Positions 1 through 10,680 of a stretch of 64,000 nt of DNA are shown here, one piece after another (the first letter of the stretch is position 1; every line of letters begins with the position of its first letter). The notes beneath the pieces are model-generated. The model saw nothing but the letters and a program-made list of their open reading frames with translations, made no database searches and was not told the DNA's origin. The position numbers and the translations under genes are program-made. Location: contig NC_133123.1 in the NCBI RefSeq assembly GCF_033568475.1, positions 173,507,685 to 173,571,684 of the forward strand, written 5' to 3'. This DNA is from Henckelia pumila. Lineage: Eukaryota; Streptophyta; Magnoliopsida; Lamiales; Gesneriaceae.

Positions 1-1586
1 ACAATAGTGAAGAGTGTCAACCGGACATTTCGATGAAGTGTTCCTGCGAGGACATCTATGTATACCGTTGTGTTTGGATCCGACGAGTAGTTGGAAATGC
101 TAATGGACATTAGCAAGGAAACATCAGTTGTCTGATCTATGTGACATTAGCTGGGATCTAATTCTCGAGATCCAGCAGGTTGTGTCACTAATCTTCCAGC
201 GAGTGATGTGCGATATGTGACTGAGATAGTCAAGGATCGACTTAGTAGCCAATGAGGTTTGCCTATGGGGTCGAAGATTTCGCAAGATCGTGACGGATCG
301 AGTTTGTTCTTTCGAGTCAGTGAGTCACATCTATGCAGACTGTTTGTCAAAGATATTGCGTTTTAGCAATAAACGACAATCAGAGACGCATTGTGTGACA
401 AGTTACGTTGAGCACAAGTATTTCCCAGGATTGACTAGGGAATCGACGAGTTAGATTGTTCAGTGCTGAGACTGATGCGTTCGGCAAGGGAGCGATTTGA
501 CTATTGAGAATCCATTGGGATTTAGTTCCAGGATCAGTATATTCAACCTTGGGAGGTTGGTATGAGCTGATGGTATTATCAGAGACTCTGAGTTGAGTTA
601 TACCAGGTGCAATGACTGTCGAGTTTCGAGACGAAATAGGAAGTGTTTCCATATGTCTGTGCACTGTGGAATGTCCCAGTCGAGCATATTGGTGGGAGCT
701 TGCCTTAGTCTTGATGAGCGTACAGTGATTGCGAGAATGTATAACTATCAGGAGGATGTCCAACGATTGAGATTCATGGGTGAATAACCTATGGTTGAGA
801 TGATGCAGATCATCAGAGGTGTAATGACTTCTATTGCAATGTATGCGTGACTTCGCAGGCCAATGGCTAGGAGATGACGTAGCATCATGAATTGCAAGTG
901 ATGATAGTTATCATCAGGGCACAGTGTTGAGGTTATACTAAGAAACGTGGACAACAGAATATACTAGACATGATGGTTTAAGTTCCCAGTATTCCTTGGG
1001 AAGCCGGTTGTGCTTCAGGGAGAGTGGGGAGGGTAACCAGTCTAGGGAACATTGTGAACAGTTACGTTGAAGTATAGACTTGAGTCAACTGGATTATCTT
1101 AAAGCGAGATTCATGTTAGAATGTGTCAGCACAATGTTGGGATTAGTGTTTTCCTGACTAGAGGTGTTAAGCACCGAGAACTTTTGGAACCATTAGATGG
1201 TTAGATTCGATAAGTAATTCGACGAATGTCATAAACCAGTCAGTTCATGACTTGGTCTTCGTTAGCTTAAGATTTCCTTTGAGACGATAATCTTGATCAA
1301 GCGGGTATTGTATCCTTCATGGTCAGGAAGATCGTGGTCCGAGTGAAAGATGTATCAGTGTTACGATACGCTAGCGCTAGGAAAGTTTGACTGTCGACCA
1401 GTAGCGCAGTAATCTTCAGTGAAAGAATATTAATGCGGTTAAGCATTAATAGAGCTTATAGGGAATTCGACGAGAGTCTGAGTGTGTTGGAAGATATTTC
1501 GACCAGACACTCGAGCAAGGGTTTCTTGTACGTTCTCGAGGTTTTACCCTAGATTTCGAGGACGAAATCTTTTAAGGGGGGGAGAA
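1..1586 (+). other. Non-coding internal region of the LARD-like element
   Basis: No retroelement protein motif is seen in any frame. The longest open stretch is antisense (763-380) and has a conserved counterpart in the second copy at 56906-57211. The last 35 bases carry the motif TTTCGAGGACGAAAT and the polypurine tract, as at the 3' end of Tekay/Del-like Ty3 elements. This suggests descent from, or dependence on, that lineage. Confidence 0.65.
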
Positions 1587-3206
1587 TGTAGTGACCCGTA
1601 TCCAGAATTGACGATTAATGAGTAATTAATCATGTAATCATGTTTAGATTAAGTAAAACCTGATTAAGGAAATTCCAAAAGGGTTAACGGAGTCCAAAAA
1701 TGGATTCAGAACACTCGAAAATGGTGGGTAAGGTTCGAGGGGTTTGGACGCTCCGAACTTGGGTTCGGAGGATCCGAACATGGACGGAGCCAGGCTTCGG
1801 AGGCTCTGAAGGCTTCGGACGATCCGAAGTGGGTTCGGACGATCCGAACCATGACCCAGCCAGCTGTCCTAAATATTATGTCATCGGTGACGTCATTCAG
1901 GGTAAGTTCGGACGACCCGAAGGGTGGCTTCGGACCATCCGAACAGTGTATCGGACAGGTGCATGGTTGCATGCAATTGGATTGACACGTGGCGGAGATC
2001 GGACGATCCGATGAGACGATCGGACGGCCCAAAGCAGTTCAGATGCTCCGAAGGCTAGTTCGGACGACCCGAACGTGTTCTATAAATATGAGGTCCGAGC
2101 TCCTCATTTGGTGCAAATTCGGAAATCCTCTCCTTCGCCCACATGGCTCTATTTTAGGGCTTTGGGTACTCTTATTTTAGAGTTGGAGTAAGAAAAATAT
2201 TCTAGCATAGTCAGACAGTGTCTGACATAGTTGCGGAGCAGTGCTTGTGTAGTGGAGCAGTGCTCGAGGCTGTGGAGCTGCAGCAGGGGTGTGCCCTAGT
2301 TGCGGGATAGTCGCCATCAGTGGGCTGACGACGGACGCAGGTATAGCTATGGTCTCCTTAAATTATTTAGGAGTATGCAATAGCTTAGTTAAGGCTTTTA
2401 GAGCTTAAATAATGATGCATGGATATTTGCATTGTAGAGTTGATGATAGGCTGAGAACCTAGAGTGGGACTGCTAGGACTGCCTGTAGTAAGGTACGTAA
2501 GTACTGACCGAGATAGCCGGCATGATATATTTTCATGTATGTTGCATGAGTATGTGATATATGCTTTATCATGTTTTAGCATGTTTTACCATCTTAGCAC
2601 ATACATGATTTTACGTGTGACTGCATCCGGAGAGATGTGAGTCATTGACAGTCTCCATAGGGAACAATGATCTCATTTTGGACTCGAGTCAGGTATGAAA
2701 GTTTCCATATGGGGCTTGTATCCTGTTTTGGATTCGGGTCAGGATGGGGTTGGCTCAGCCCTGATATGGAGTATACGAGTACCCCGCGGAGTCGCTCTCT
2801 AGCCGGTACTATATATTCTCGGCGCCATGAGCAAGTATTTTCACTTGAGTTTTAAATCATCTGTGTGCCTATATTTGTATTTATATCATTGCTTTCGTAT
2901 TGAGCTTAGAGCTCACGTCCAGTCTTTTCTGTGTATCTGGACACCCCATTCGATGGGGCAGGTGTAGGTGCAGGGTGGAGCACCAGGAGCTTGGATTGGC
3001 CAGTGACCAGTGAAGACAGCGAGATTAGCTGTAAGTTTTGCCTTTAGGGTTTATTTATTCGATTTGGTTGTATAAATCGAATTGGTTTAACCGGTTGTAT
3101 TCTGTCGGTCTGTTTTTATTTAAGTCTTCCGCAGCGATTTATTTAATGCATGTTTAATTATGCTCTTAACTCTGATTAGGTAGCGGATCCGGGTAGGGTC
3201 GCTACA
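1587..3206 (+). repeat. 3' LTR of the LARD-like element
   Basis: The LTR starts TGTAGTGACCC and ends GGTCGCTACA (TG...CA), 1620 bp. Reversed copies at 54538-56003 and 60428-61701 share both ends and the internal order of motifs. The U3 part holds a dyad array (about 1738-2066) followed by a TATA box (CTATAAATA, 2080-2088). It is the longest of the three LTR copies here; the right-hand LTR of the other copy has a deletion of about 170 bp. Confidence 0.85.
1738..2088 (+). promoter_or_regulatory. U3 dyad-repeat array and TATA box of the LARD LTR
   Basis: About a dozen near-copies of TTCGGA-N3-TCCGAA occur at roughly 20-bp spacing, for example TTCGGACGATCCGAA. The array stops just before CTATAAATA at 2080-2088. 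The position upstream of the TATA box suggests an enhancer-like role in U3. That role is inferred; no binding factor is known to me. Confidence 0.6.
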
Positions 3207-3660
3207 TACTGACTGGATGTTAAGGAACCAATCAAATTCAATTCTATCAAAAGAGAACAGTGAACTGAAGGCATCAGTGGCTAGACTTGAATTTGTTCTG
3301 AGCAAGAAGGATTTAGAACTATACAAGGTCAAAGAAGAGCTTGGAAGAGCCAATGCAACTCTTGAAAAGTTTAATTCAAGCAATACCAAGCTGGAATCAA
3401 TATTGATGATGGGAAAAGATGATAGAGCTGGTCTAGGATTTCAAAATAGCATGTTTGAAAAAGGAGAGTCGTCACAAACTGTTTTTGTCAAGGAGAACAG
3501 TAAATCTGCTATTGTTCCAATTGCAATCCCAAAGGAAAATCCAATTCCATTGAAGACACAAGCTCCTATTCAGAGGAAAAATTAAAGGAAGCGTAGGTTT
3601 GTTTGTCATTACTGTCACAAGCAAGGTCACATCAAGTCTTACTCTTTTAAGCTCAGGTCA
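3207..3660 (+). pseudogene. SIRE-type Copia gag, C-terminal remnant
   Basis: Reads a hydrophilic, probably coiled-coil stretch (many Lys/Glu/Leu, about 3217-3400), then a Pro-rich linker. A TAA at 3582-3584 ends the frame. The frame continues past it into a CCHC-like knuckle (CHYCHKQGHIKSYS, about 3604-3645) in which the last Cys is Ser. The N-terminal part of gag was separated by the LARD element at 3206. The sequence then jumps directly into the protease, indicating a small deletion near 3660. Not functional. Confidence 0.7.
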
Positions 3661-4690
3661 TTAGTACTTCGACACCGGCAGTTCACTCCACATGACAGGG
3701 TTGAAGAAGTATCTTTCTGACTATGTTGAACAGGATAAAGGAAAAGTGACATATGGAGGAGGAGCAAATGGAAAGATTGTTGGAATAGGAACCTTGAATG
3801 TAGAAGGACTGCCTAAGCTTCACAATGTTATACATGTTGAAGGATTAAATGCTAATCTTATTAGCATTAGTCAACTTTGTGATGATGATCTTTATGTTAA
3901 ATTTGATAAGAATCTGTGTCAAGTATTTGATAAGAGTAATTCTTGTTTTTTGACAGGCTCTAGATCATCGGACAATTGTTATCAACTTGGAGAGGAAATT
4001 GCCTTCAAATTCACCAAGGTTGATGATTTTAGTTTATGGCATCAAAAGTTAGGACATGCTAACTTCAAAGCACTGAAGAAACTGAGAAAGTATGAATTAA
4101 GTTGTACGAGGAATGCCAAATCTAACTTCTGGAGTTCCATATGTGTGTGGAGACTGTCAGAAAGGTAAGAAAAATCGTGTGTCACATCCAATGTTACAAC
4201 ACTGTGGGACAACACGATGTCTTGAACTCCTACACATGGACTTAATGGGACCTATGGAGGTTGAAAGCTATGGAGGTAAGAGATATTCATTTGTGTGTGT
4301 TGATGAATTCTCAAGGTACTCATGGGTTATCAGGATTCGAACTGACCATGATCTGAAGGGAAAAACAATTGAAGACAATATTGATGATCTGCTGGATACT
4401 GTCAACCCCCAGACTGATTCCAGTGTTGTCACTAGTGTTGTCCCACCTGAAAAATCACCTAGAACAACAATGAGTCCAACACTAAATCTGAATGAACAAA
4501 GTACAGAAGATCAGGATGATTCTGAAGAAACATCACAAGATGATGGATATGATGTACCAAGAAGAATTCAAAAAGATCATCCTACTTCACAAATTATAGG
4601 AGATGCACAAGGAAGGATGCAAACCCAAAGAAAGGAAAAAGTTGATTATAGAAAAATGGCAGGGTTAATGTGCATGTCTTCTGCATACTC
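3660..4690 (+). pseudogene. SIRE-type Copia protease / integrase remnant
   Basis: The protease signature FDTGSSLHMTG lies at about 3669-3700. It is followed by a typical Copia region ending in the pre-integrase motif LWHQKLGHANFKALKKL (about 4036-4085). A frameshift near 4110-4150 moves to the next frame, which gives the integrase start (LLHMDLMGPMEV, VDEFSRYSWV, first catalytic Asp in MDL). At about 4345 the sequence jumps past the integrase core to an acidic linker and a motif that usually precedes reverse transcriptase (RIQKDHPTSQIIGD, about 4560-4600). It ends near VDYRKMAGLMCMS (about 4640-4680). The remaining integrase, reverse transcriptase and RNase H are gone. Confidence 0.75.
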
Positions 4691-6575
4691 ACAGGAGAAT
4701 CCTTTGATTCCCACGATATACGATCGAATATGGGTTACCAAGAGGAAAACAAGTCTTTGGAGGTTCCCTCTGAAAACCCTACCCTCGCAATTGTACATGC
4801 TACCATTCAACCTACACCGTTGGCAGAAATTGCTCCAGGAGAACCCGGAAACGAAATCGACCTTGAGAATCCTCCTAATTTCTCAGTGTTTAATCGTGTG
4901 TTCCCAACACCGCCAATAGGGAGGAGGTCAAAGCGTCAAGCGGGTTACAACCCCGATTTTACTACAAACAAGAGATTTCGTGGAAAGAGGGAGACTTCTC
5001 GTCCTATTTTAAATGATCCAGATTTTTCATCTGGAGATGATTCTGCAGATTAAGATTTTGATGTGGTTGCAATACCAATAACCTCTATTGCTGAAGAGAC
5101 CAAATTAAAGAATGAAAATTCATCTACTGGTGATGATTCAACTGATGAAGATTCTACTGATGTGGCCTCTACTGAGAAAGAGCCATCTAGTGCTGTTGTT
5201 GTTGATGATTCCAAAAAGAAAACCACAGAGGCTCCAGCTTCTACTGATGAGGAAATTTCTTTGGCCACATTCATGGCTAACATTCGGAAGTCCAAGGCTA
5301 AACCAGCTGTCTCCTCACGTGTTCCATCTGATGATGATGAACCCGATGCTGAAATGATGCAAGATTATGAGGATAACAGGCCCCAGAAGTCTGATAGTTC
5401 ATCTTCTTTGAGTTCTGAGGAAGACGATTATGAGGATGCTGCTTCTGATGATTCTGAGAGTTCTGAGGAACAAGTTGCTAATGACAGTGTTGCCAACACT
5501 GAGGACAACACTGCTGAGGAATCTGACACTGAGATTGATCCTGCTAAGGCATACAATCTTCAATTTTATTCAAAGGAATCTGCTGATGAATGGGAAGTTA
5601 TTTCTGGCAAATATTGTTGGGAAGAAAGAATTATTGATGATGTGTCCTTTGAAAATCAGAATTTGGTGACTTTCTTGAACCAGCAGAATTTATATTCTAC
5701 TGTCACCACTTCCAGTCCATTTTCAAGAAGAGTTGTGTTAGAGTTTTACTGCAACCTGAATACAAGGACTGGAGATGAAGATTCATTTAAGTTTTGAAGA
5801 GAGTACATCCGAGGAAAGGTGTATGATTTCACTCCTATTCTGATCAATGAGCACTACAATACTTCTGATGTAGAAGATGATATAGTCTCTGAGGATATTG
5901 ATCAAATCACTAAGGTGATCACTGGAGGAATGGTTCAAAAGTTTCCTCTGCATCCAGACAGGTTGTCAGCTGCAAAGCTTACTTCTTTTTTTTATGTGCT
6001 TCATAAGATCGCCACAAGAAATTGGACACCATCTACCAATACAACAGTGGTTACTAGACCACAAGCCCTTACGCTATTTGCCATTGGAACTCAAGCTCCG
6101 TTGGATTTTGGGAAGTTGGTGTTTGACAATAACATGTCTTTAGAGAAGGTGGTTGGAAAGCAACCAAGTTTCTGTTTCCTTCGTTGATCTATGGTATGCT
6201 GGAATATCAAGGATTCAAGAAAGAGGATGATGAAGAGTTGATTGGTGGAGATGAGCTTATCAATATTGCACCTGGTTTGCTGAAGGGAAATAGGAAGATT
6301 GATCTACCATGGACTGGTGTTGTACCCAATGTTTCCAACACTGAGTCTGTTCCACCCATGACCATTCATAATAGTGCTCTGCTTATGTTGAATTATACTG
6401 CAATTCGCGCTCAAATTGCTCATGCTGAGATGCAAATTGCTCAAGCCAAAGCTGATATTGAGTACTATGAAGTTTTTTTTGCTGAGTACGGACTAAACTT
6501 GGACTACCAGGGCCCTCTGAACAAAAAAGGGGAGTAGGATCAAGTGCTGATCAAGCTGAAGAGGAAGATGTTTAG
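4670..6575 (+). pseudogene. SIRE-type env-like ORF (putative plant transposon protein), broken
   Basis: One long acidic protein is readable downstream of pol. An N-terminal region (4670-5050) is followed by a Ser/Asp/Glu-rich segment (about 5115-5540). A conserved C-terminal domain (about 5560-6330) contains WEERIIDDVSFENQ, FYCNLNTRTGDE, LHKIATRNWTPSTNTTVV and APGLLKGNRKIDLPWTG. I recognise this as the domain called putative plant transposon protein, found in SIRE-type Copia elements at the env-like position. Breaks are a TAA at 5051-5053 and a TGA at 5795-5797, both in the same frame, one frameshift near 6170, and a frame slip near 6530 before the natural end at about 6575. No signal peptide or transmembrane segment is evident in what remains. 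The function of this ORF in SIRE elements is not settled. Confidence 0.65.
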
Positions 6576-7000
6576 ATAATTGGTTTTAGGATTTTTCTTT
6601 TATCCTTTTCTTATCTTTTATCTTTGTTTTTGCTCTAAGTTCGTAATATATTCCTGAGTTTTTGGATTAACACCAATTGGATGTTATAACACCAAAAAAA
6701 TGACCAACGTAGTTGCCCGTAGTTTGTCTAATTTATCCTTAAATCCTTGGATCATATAATTTGGCGCCAGTAAGAACATGATAGAATCATATTGATTATT
6801 CTTTTTTTAATCACATGTTAGGATCATTCTTTCAACAGAAAGAGATAATCTGATAAGGATCTTGTATTGACATCCCACAACAAAATGAAATGGAAAAAAG
6901 AAAAAAAAAACATCTCCTCGAATTATTTAGGTCCTTGATGTTTACTAAAAGAACATGTCGTGCACATGTCTTTTAAATTATTTTCTTATTGCATTCAATT
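6576..7000. other. AT-rich remnant between env-like ORF and LTR remnant
   Basis: No gene is visible. The first part (TTAACACCAATTGG near 6668) resembles the stretch before the polypurine tract of SIRE elements, but the tract itself is not found. A poly-A run lies near 6895-6910. Confidence 0.4.
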
Positions 7001-7686
7001 CTTAATTTTAGAGTTTTGCCTTTCTTAGACAAGTTTTAAATTTGGTGATATTTTTATTACTTCATGGAAATATTTTATTTTTGATTATACCTTGGCAGGA
7101 TCTTATTTATGGAAATATATTGAAGGTCTATAAAAGAGAATGCATGGACCGATCTGGAAATATATTGAAGGTCTATAAAAGAGAATGCATGGACCAATCA
7201 GAACATACAACAAGAGAGAGAAGAATATACGAGAGACAAGAGAGTAAACGTAGAGAGCAAAATACATAGAGAATTACTGAAGAAATTCTGGAGCATTGAA
7301 GATCAATCGTTAAAAAATTTCTGAAGAAAATACTACTGCTACGTTGTGTTGCCGAGTAGTGTTGGAAACACTGAAGAACACACGAGTGAAGTGTTGTTCT
7401 GAAAGTGGATCCTTGGTTTTTGTTTTTCGGCTTAGAACTTCCTATTGGTTTATTATTCTAGTTCTTACTAGTTTTTAGGAAGTCATTTATTTTCTCAATC
7501 TGTTGAGAAAAGTAGTTTTTCATAAACAACCACTAGTTGGTTTTTGTAAACTGATTTGATTTTCTAGTGATTATTTTGCCACGAGGCATCGCACGAGTAT
7601 TTAATACTTGTGCATAAATATATGTGTGCTATTTACTGTTATTTATTTATTCCGCTGTATAGTGTTTTCTTGAAGTGTTGACAACA
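7000..7686 (+). repeat. SIRE-like LTR remnant with duplicated TATA box
   Basis: The segment has a promoter-like CTATAAAAGAG followed by an A/G-rich leader. It ends GAAGTGTTGACAACA at about 7686, which fits the 3' end of SIRE-type LTRs. A 40-bp unit containing the TATA box occurs twice (7111-7150 and 7156-7195), separated by GATCT. The 5' end of the LTR is not defined, so the assignment is by position and style only. Confidence 0.45.
7111..7195 (+). repeat. Two 40-bp direct copies carrying a TATA box
   Basis: Unit GGAAATATATTGAAGGTCTA...TGCATGGACC, period 45 bp, identical in both copies by eye. Each holds CTATAAAAGAG. Confidence 0.85.
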
Positions 7687-7739
7687 CTAAAAGATAACAC
7701 AAACTCTTAAAGTCAAAAAGTTATTTTTGGTATTTCTAT

Positions 7740-10040
7740 GATTTCAGACTGTCCAAACCTTACATTTACTACTCAAGTACCTAATATCTTTGGGGAGAAG
7801 TCATCCTTACTACCACCTATCTCATTAATAGAGTGCCATCGAGAGTTTTGAATTTCAAATCTCTATTGACAGTGCTTAAAGAAACATTTTTGTCTCTTTA
7901 TCTTCTGATTTACCCCTTAAAGTTTTTGGGTGTGTAGTCTTTGTTCATGTACAACATCAACATCGTGATAAACTTGATCCCTGTGCTTTAAAATGTGTAA
8001 ATATTCTTCTACACAAAAAGGGTACAAATTCTTTTATCTCCAAACGAAGAAGTTTCATGTGTCAATGGATGTTAAATTTTTTTTTAAACACAAACTTTGT
8101 TCGACACTTCTCTTCAGGGGAGGATAAATTGGAAGACTCGTTTTTTGATTTGGAATTTAATGCTAAAATCATGGTTAATGTGGATTTAGATACACCTAAT
8201 CCAGCCTCACTAGTGAATATTGATACTATAGCCCGAGCTGAGGATGAAAGATTGTTTGGGCCAATCTTTATAAGAATAAACCGACCTCAAAGTGAAAAAG
8301 ATGCCACAATTCTTCCTAATCAACCGTCAGAACCAAGTATGGATCCTGATGACAAATCCCCTTCAACTCCAGGTAAAGTAACCTCGTCATCTCTTGATGA
8401 ACAAAAATCCCAGTATCTTTAGATCTTCTTATTACTTTCCAGAAAAGTGTGAGATCATGCACCCAACATCTAAATATGTGTCTTACAAAAATATTTTAAG
8501 ATCCTATTCCAATTTTATCTCACAAATTCGAAGGGTGGGTGTCCCTAAAACTATACAGGAAGCTCTAAATGTTTCGGAATGGAAAAAGGAGGTTCTTGAG
8601 GAGATGAATGCATTGGAGAAAAACAGAACATGGGAAATAATGTACTTTCCTAAGAGAAAACAAACAGTGGGCTGCAAATGGGTGTTCAATGGAAAACTTA
8701 AGTTAGATGGGTAATTGGAGCGGTACAAAGCCAGACTAGTTGCTAAAGGTTTCACTTAGACATATGAGATTGATACCAAAAGAGACCTTTGTTCTCGTCT
8801 CAAAATTGAATACAATTCGAGTTTTACTCTCGTTAGTTGTAAATCTAGATTGGCCCTTGAACCAATTAGACATTAAAAAGTTGTTTCTCAATGGAGATCT
8901 GGAGGAAAAAGTGTTTATGGATGCCTCACTAGGTTTCTAGGAAAACTTTGGAGGGAAAGTGTGCAAACTAAAAAAAATCTCTCTATGGATTGAAACAATT
9001 TCCACGAGCGTGGTTTGAAAAGTTCTCGAGATCAATAAGAAGACAAGGATATACCCAAGGACAATCAGATTATACAACGTTCGTAGAACATAATTGTGAT
9101 ATAAAAATGGCTATTCTAACTATCGTGATGATGATATAATTCTTACAGAAGATGATGACTCAGAAATAAACAGGTTGAAAATTTTTCTTGCATCAGAATT
9201 TGAAATTAAGGATCTAGATCCTTTACGCTACTTTCTAGGAATGGAGGTTTCTAGATCTAAGAAGAGAATTTATGAGTCTCAAAGAAATATATATGGGATC
9301 TATTTGAAGAAGCAGGGATTATTGGATCTGTATCAAAAGTTGGGAAAAGGACATAAAAGACATTGATTGAGAATGAGAGATATCAACTTCTTGTAGGGAA
9401 ATTAATTAATCTTTCTCATACAAGGCCTGATATTTCTTTTGCAGTGAGTGTGGTGAATCAGTTCATGCATTCACCTTGTGAAGAACGCCTAGAGGCTAGA
9501 AGCAGTATACAAGCTTTTGAGATATCTAAAAAGTTATCTTGGGAGAGGATTATTGTTTAAGAAAGAAATTCATAGAAGCATTGAAGTTTTTATCGGTGAA
9601 GATTGGGCAGGATTAGTTTCTGATAGAAAATCCACTTCTGGATATTGCCATTTCCTTTGGGGAAACCTTGTTACATGGAGAAGCAAGAAAAAATCTGTTG
9701 TGGTAAGGAGCAGTGTTGGAGCTGAGTTGAGAGAGATTTCCAATGGAGTGTGTGAGATATTGTGGTTAAAAAGAGTCCTTGAGGAATTGAATATGAACTT
9801 GGAGGTCCCAATGCAGTTATTCTGCAATAATAAATCTGTCATTAGTATTTAACCCATTGCAACATGATCGCACGAAACACATTAAGGTTGATAGACATTT
9901 TATCAAATAAAAGCTGGAAAATGGAGTTATTTGCATGTCTTGTGTAATAACAAATTGTTGATGCCTTGACGAAGGGTTATTTTATTTTTTTTATCAAAGA
10001 TTGAAGACTTTACTCGCAAGTTAGGCATGATAGATATTTT
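7740..10040 (+). pseudogene. Degenerate Copia pol relic (integrase end to RNase H)
   Basis: Fragments in several frames follow the Copia order. The integrase C-terminal region is at 7810-8100 (RVPSRVLNFKS, later KFHVSMD). A variable linker lies at 8100-8420. The start of reverse transcriptase is at 8530-8720 (EALNVSEWKKEVLEEMNALEKN, GCKWVFNGKLK). Later come RT pieces at 8720-9050, a YVDD-like region near 9125-9150, FEIKDLDPLRYFLGMEV at 9195-9250, and RNase H at 9560-9850 (SDRKSTSGYCHFLWGNLVTW, GAELREISNGVCEILWLK). It ends near DRHFIK and LDEG at 9890-9975. Many stops and frameshifts make it the most decayed pol here. No LTRs are recognised on either side. Confidence 0.8.
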
Positions 10041-10640
10041 TTCTCCAACTTCATCGAGAGTGTGGTAAAATTGAAATATAATAAGTTATATCTAGTAAAG
10101 TATCTTTTTTAATATTTGTTCCTTATTCGTACCCATTTTTTATAGGGGTTGGATCGGGTCGAGATCCGTCCCGTAACCCCCTTATCCGATTGAGTAACAC
10201 TCCTACGAAACCGTCCCACGGCTCAAATTTGTAAAACTGTCAACCCAAATCAAAAACAGTACCCAGTAAATTCTAATCCACCGTTCTTAATTCTTATCCC
10301 ATTGGTCGCCTAAATCGTGCCCTAAATCCATCGCATATGAAATTCAATAGAAACCATGGCAGATTCTTGCTCGGTCCATCTCGAATCAATGGTTCTTGCC
10401 AAATCCCAAATCTCATTTTCTCTTTTGAGAAACCTTCGCGTACAAATCATTATTTAGCGTACGTAAAAACTCTCTCGAAGCCTCTAAAGAGTGGTTCCAA
10501 ATCTTGATTTTTTTCTTACCCTTCTGTGTAGAACAATGGAGCTTCAGATTTGTCGCGACCGTAAATGTGATTTCCTTCATTTTTCATTGATTAGAGGGGG
10601 GATCGTAACGCGCTGTGCTCGAATCTGAATCAGCGAAGAT
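10041..10640. other. Intergenic stretch, no gene recognised
   Basis: Holds a GGGTCGGGTCGAG-type segment near 10150 like one at 17806-17825. The moderately GC-balanced DNA at 10310-10640 looks like a 5' leader or promoter of the exon remnant that follows. No ORF is supported. Confidence 0.3.
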
Positions 10641-10680
10641 GATGTGATGTCCTTCGAGATGAACGACCAGAAAGTGAGTT
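10641..10680 (+). pseudogene. Possible first exon of a GOT1-like vesicle transport gene
   Basis: ATG at 10648 opens MSFEMNDQK and runs into GTGAGTT, a splice donor. Plant GOT1-type proteins, small Golgi four-helix membrane proteins of vesicle traffic, begin with a very similar peptide, and I recall a first intron near this place. The second exon (glycine-rich first membrane helix) is not found in the following 1.5 kb. If the call is right, only exon 1 is present. The match is nine residues, so confidence is low. Confidence 0.3.

Larger units (their letters stand above)
1..3206 (+). mobile_element. LARD-like non-autonomous LTR retrotransposon, 3' part
   Basis: The element enters from the left edge, so its 5' LTR and primer site are outside the window. 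Bases 1-1586 are internal sequence, followed by a polypurine tract (TTTTAAGGGGGGGAGAA) and a complete 3' LTR ending GGGTCGCTACA. The same internal sequence appears reversed at about 56004-57600 in a complete copy. That comparison fixes the boundaries and shows an element with no recognisable gag, protease, reverse transcriptase or integrase. The five bases after the LTR (3207-3211, TACTG) should be the target duplication, but the left copy is not visible. The element interrupts the gag region of a SIRE-type Copia relic. Confidence 0.8.
3207..7686 (+). mobile_element. SIRE-type Copia retrotransposon relic, internally deleted
   Basis: Order on the + strand: gag C-terminal part, broken zinc knuckle, protease, pre-integrase and the start of integrase, a short piece of the linker before reverse transcriptase, a long env-like ORF, then an LTR-like remnant. 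This order with an extra ORF after pol is the SIRE plan. Reverse transcriptase and RNase H are missing, so at least two internal deletions occurred (near 4345 and near 4680). The 5' part is cut off by the LARD insertion at 3206. No polypurine tract is found after the env-like ORF, so the right boundary is approximate. Confidence 0.7.

Noticed and set aside
1700-2032. Overlapping open frames on both strands in the LARD LTR
   Set aside because: Produced by the dyad array, which is open on both strands; position is U3 of an LTR.
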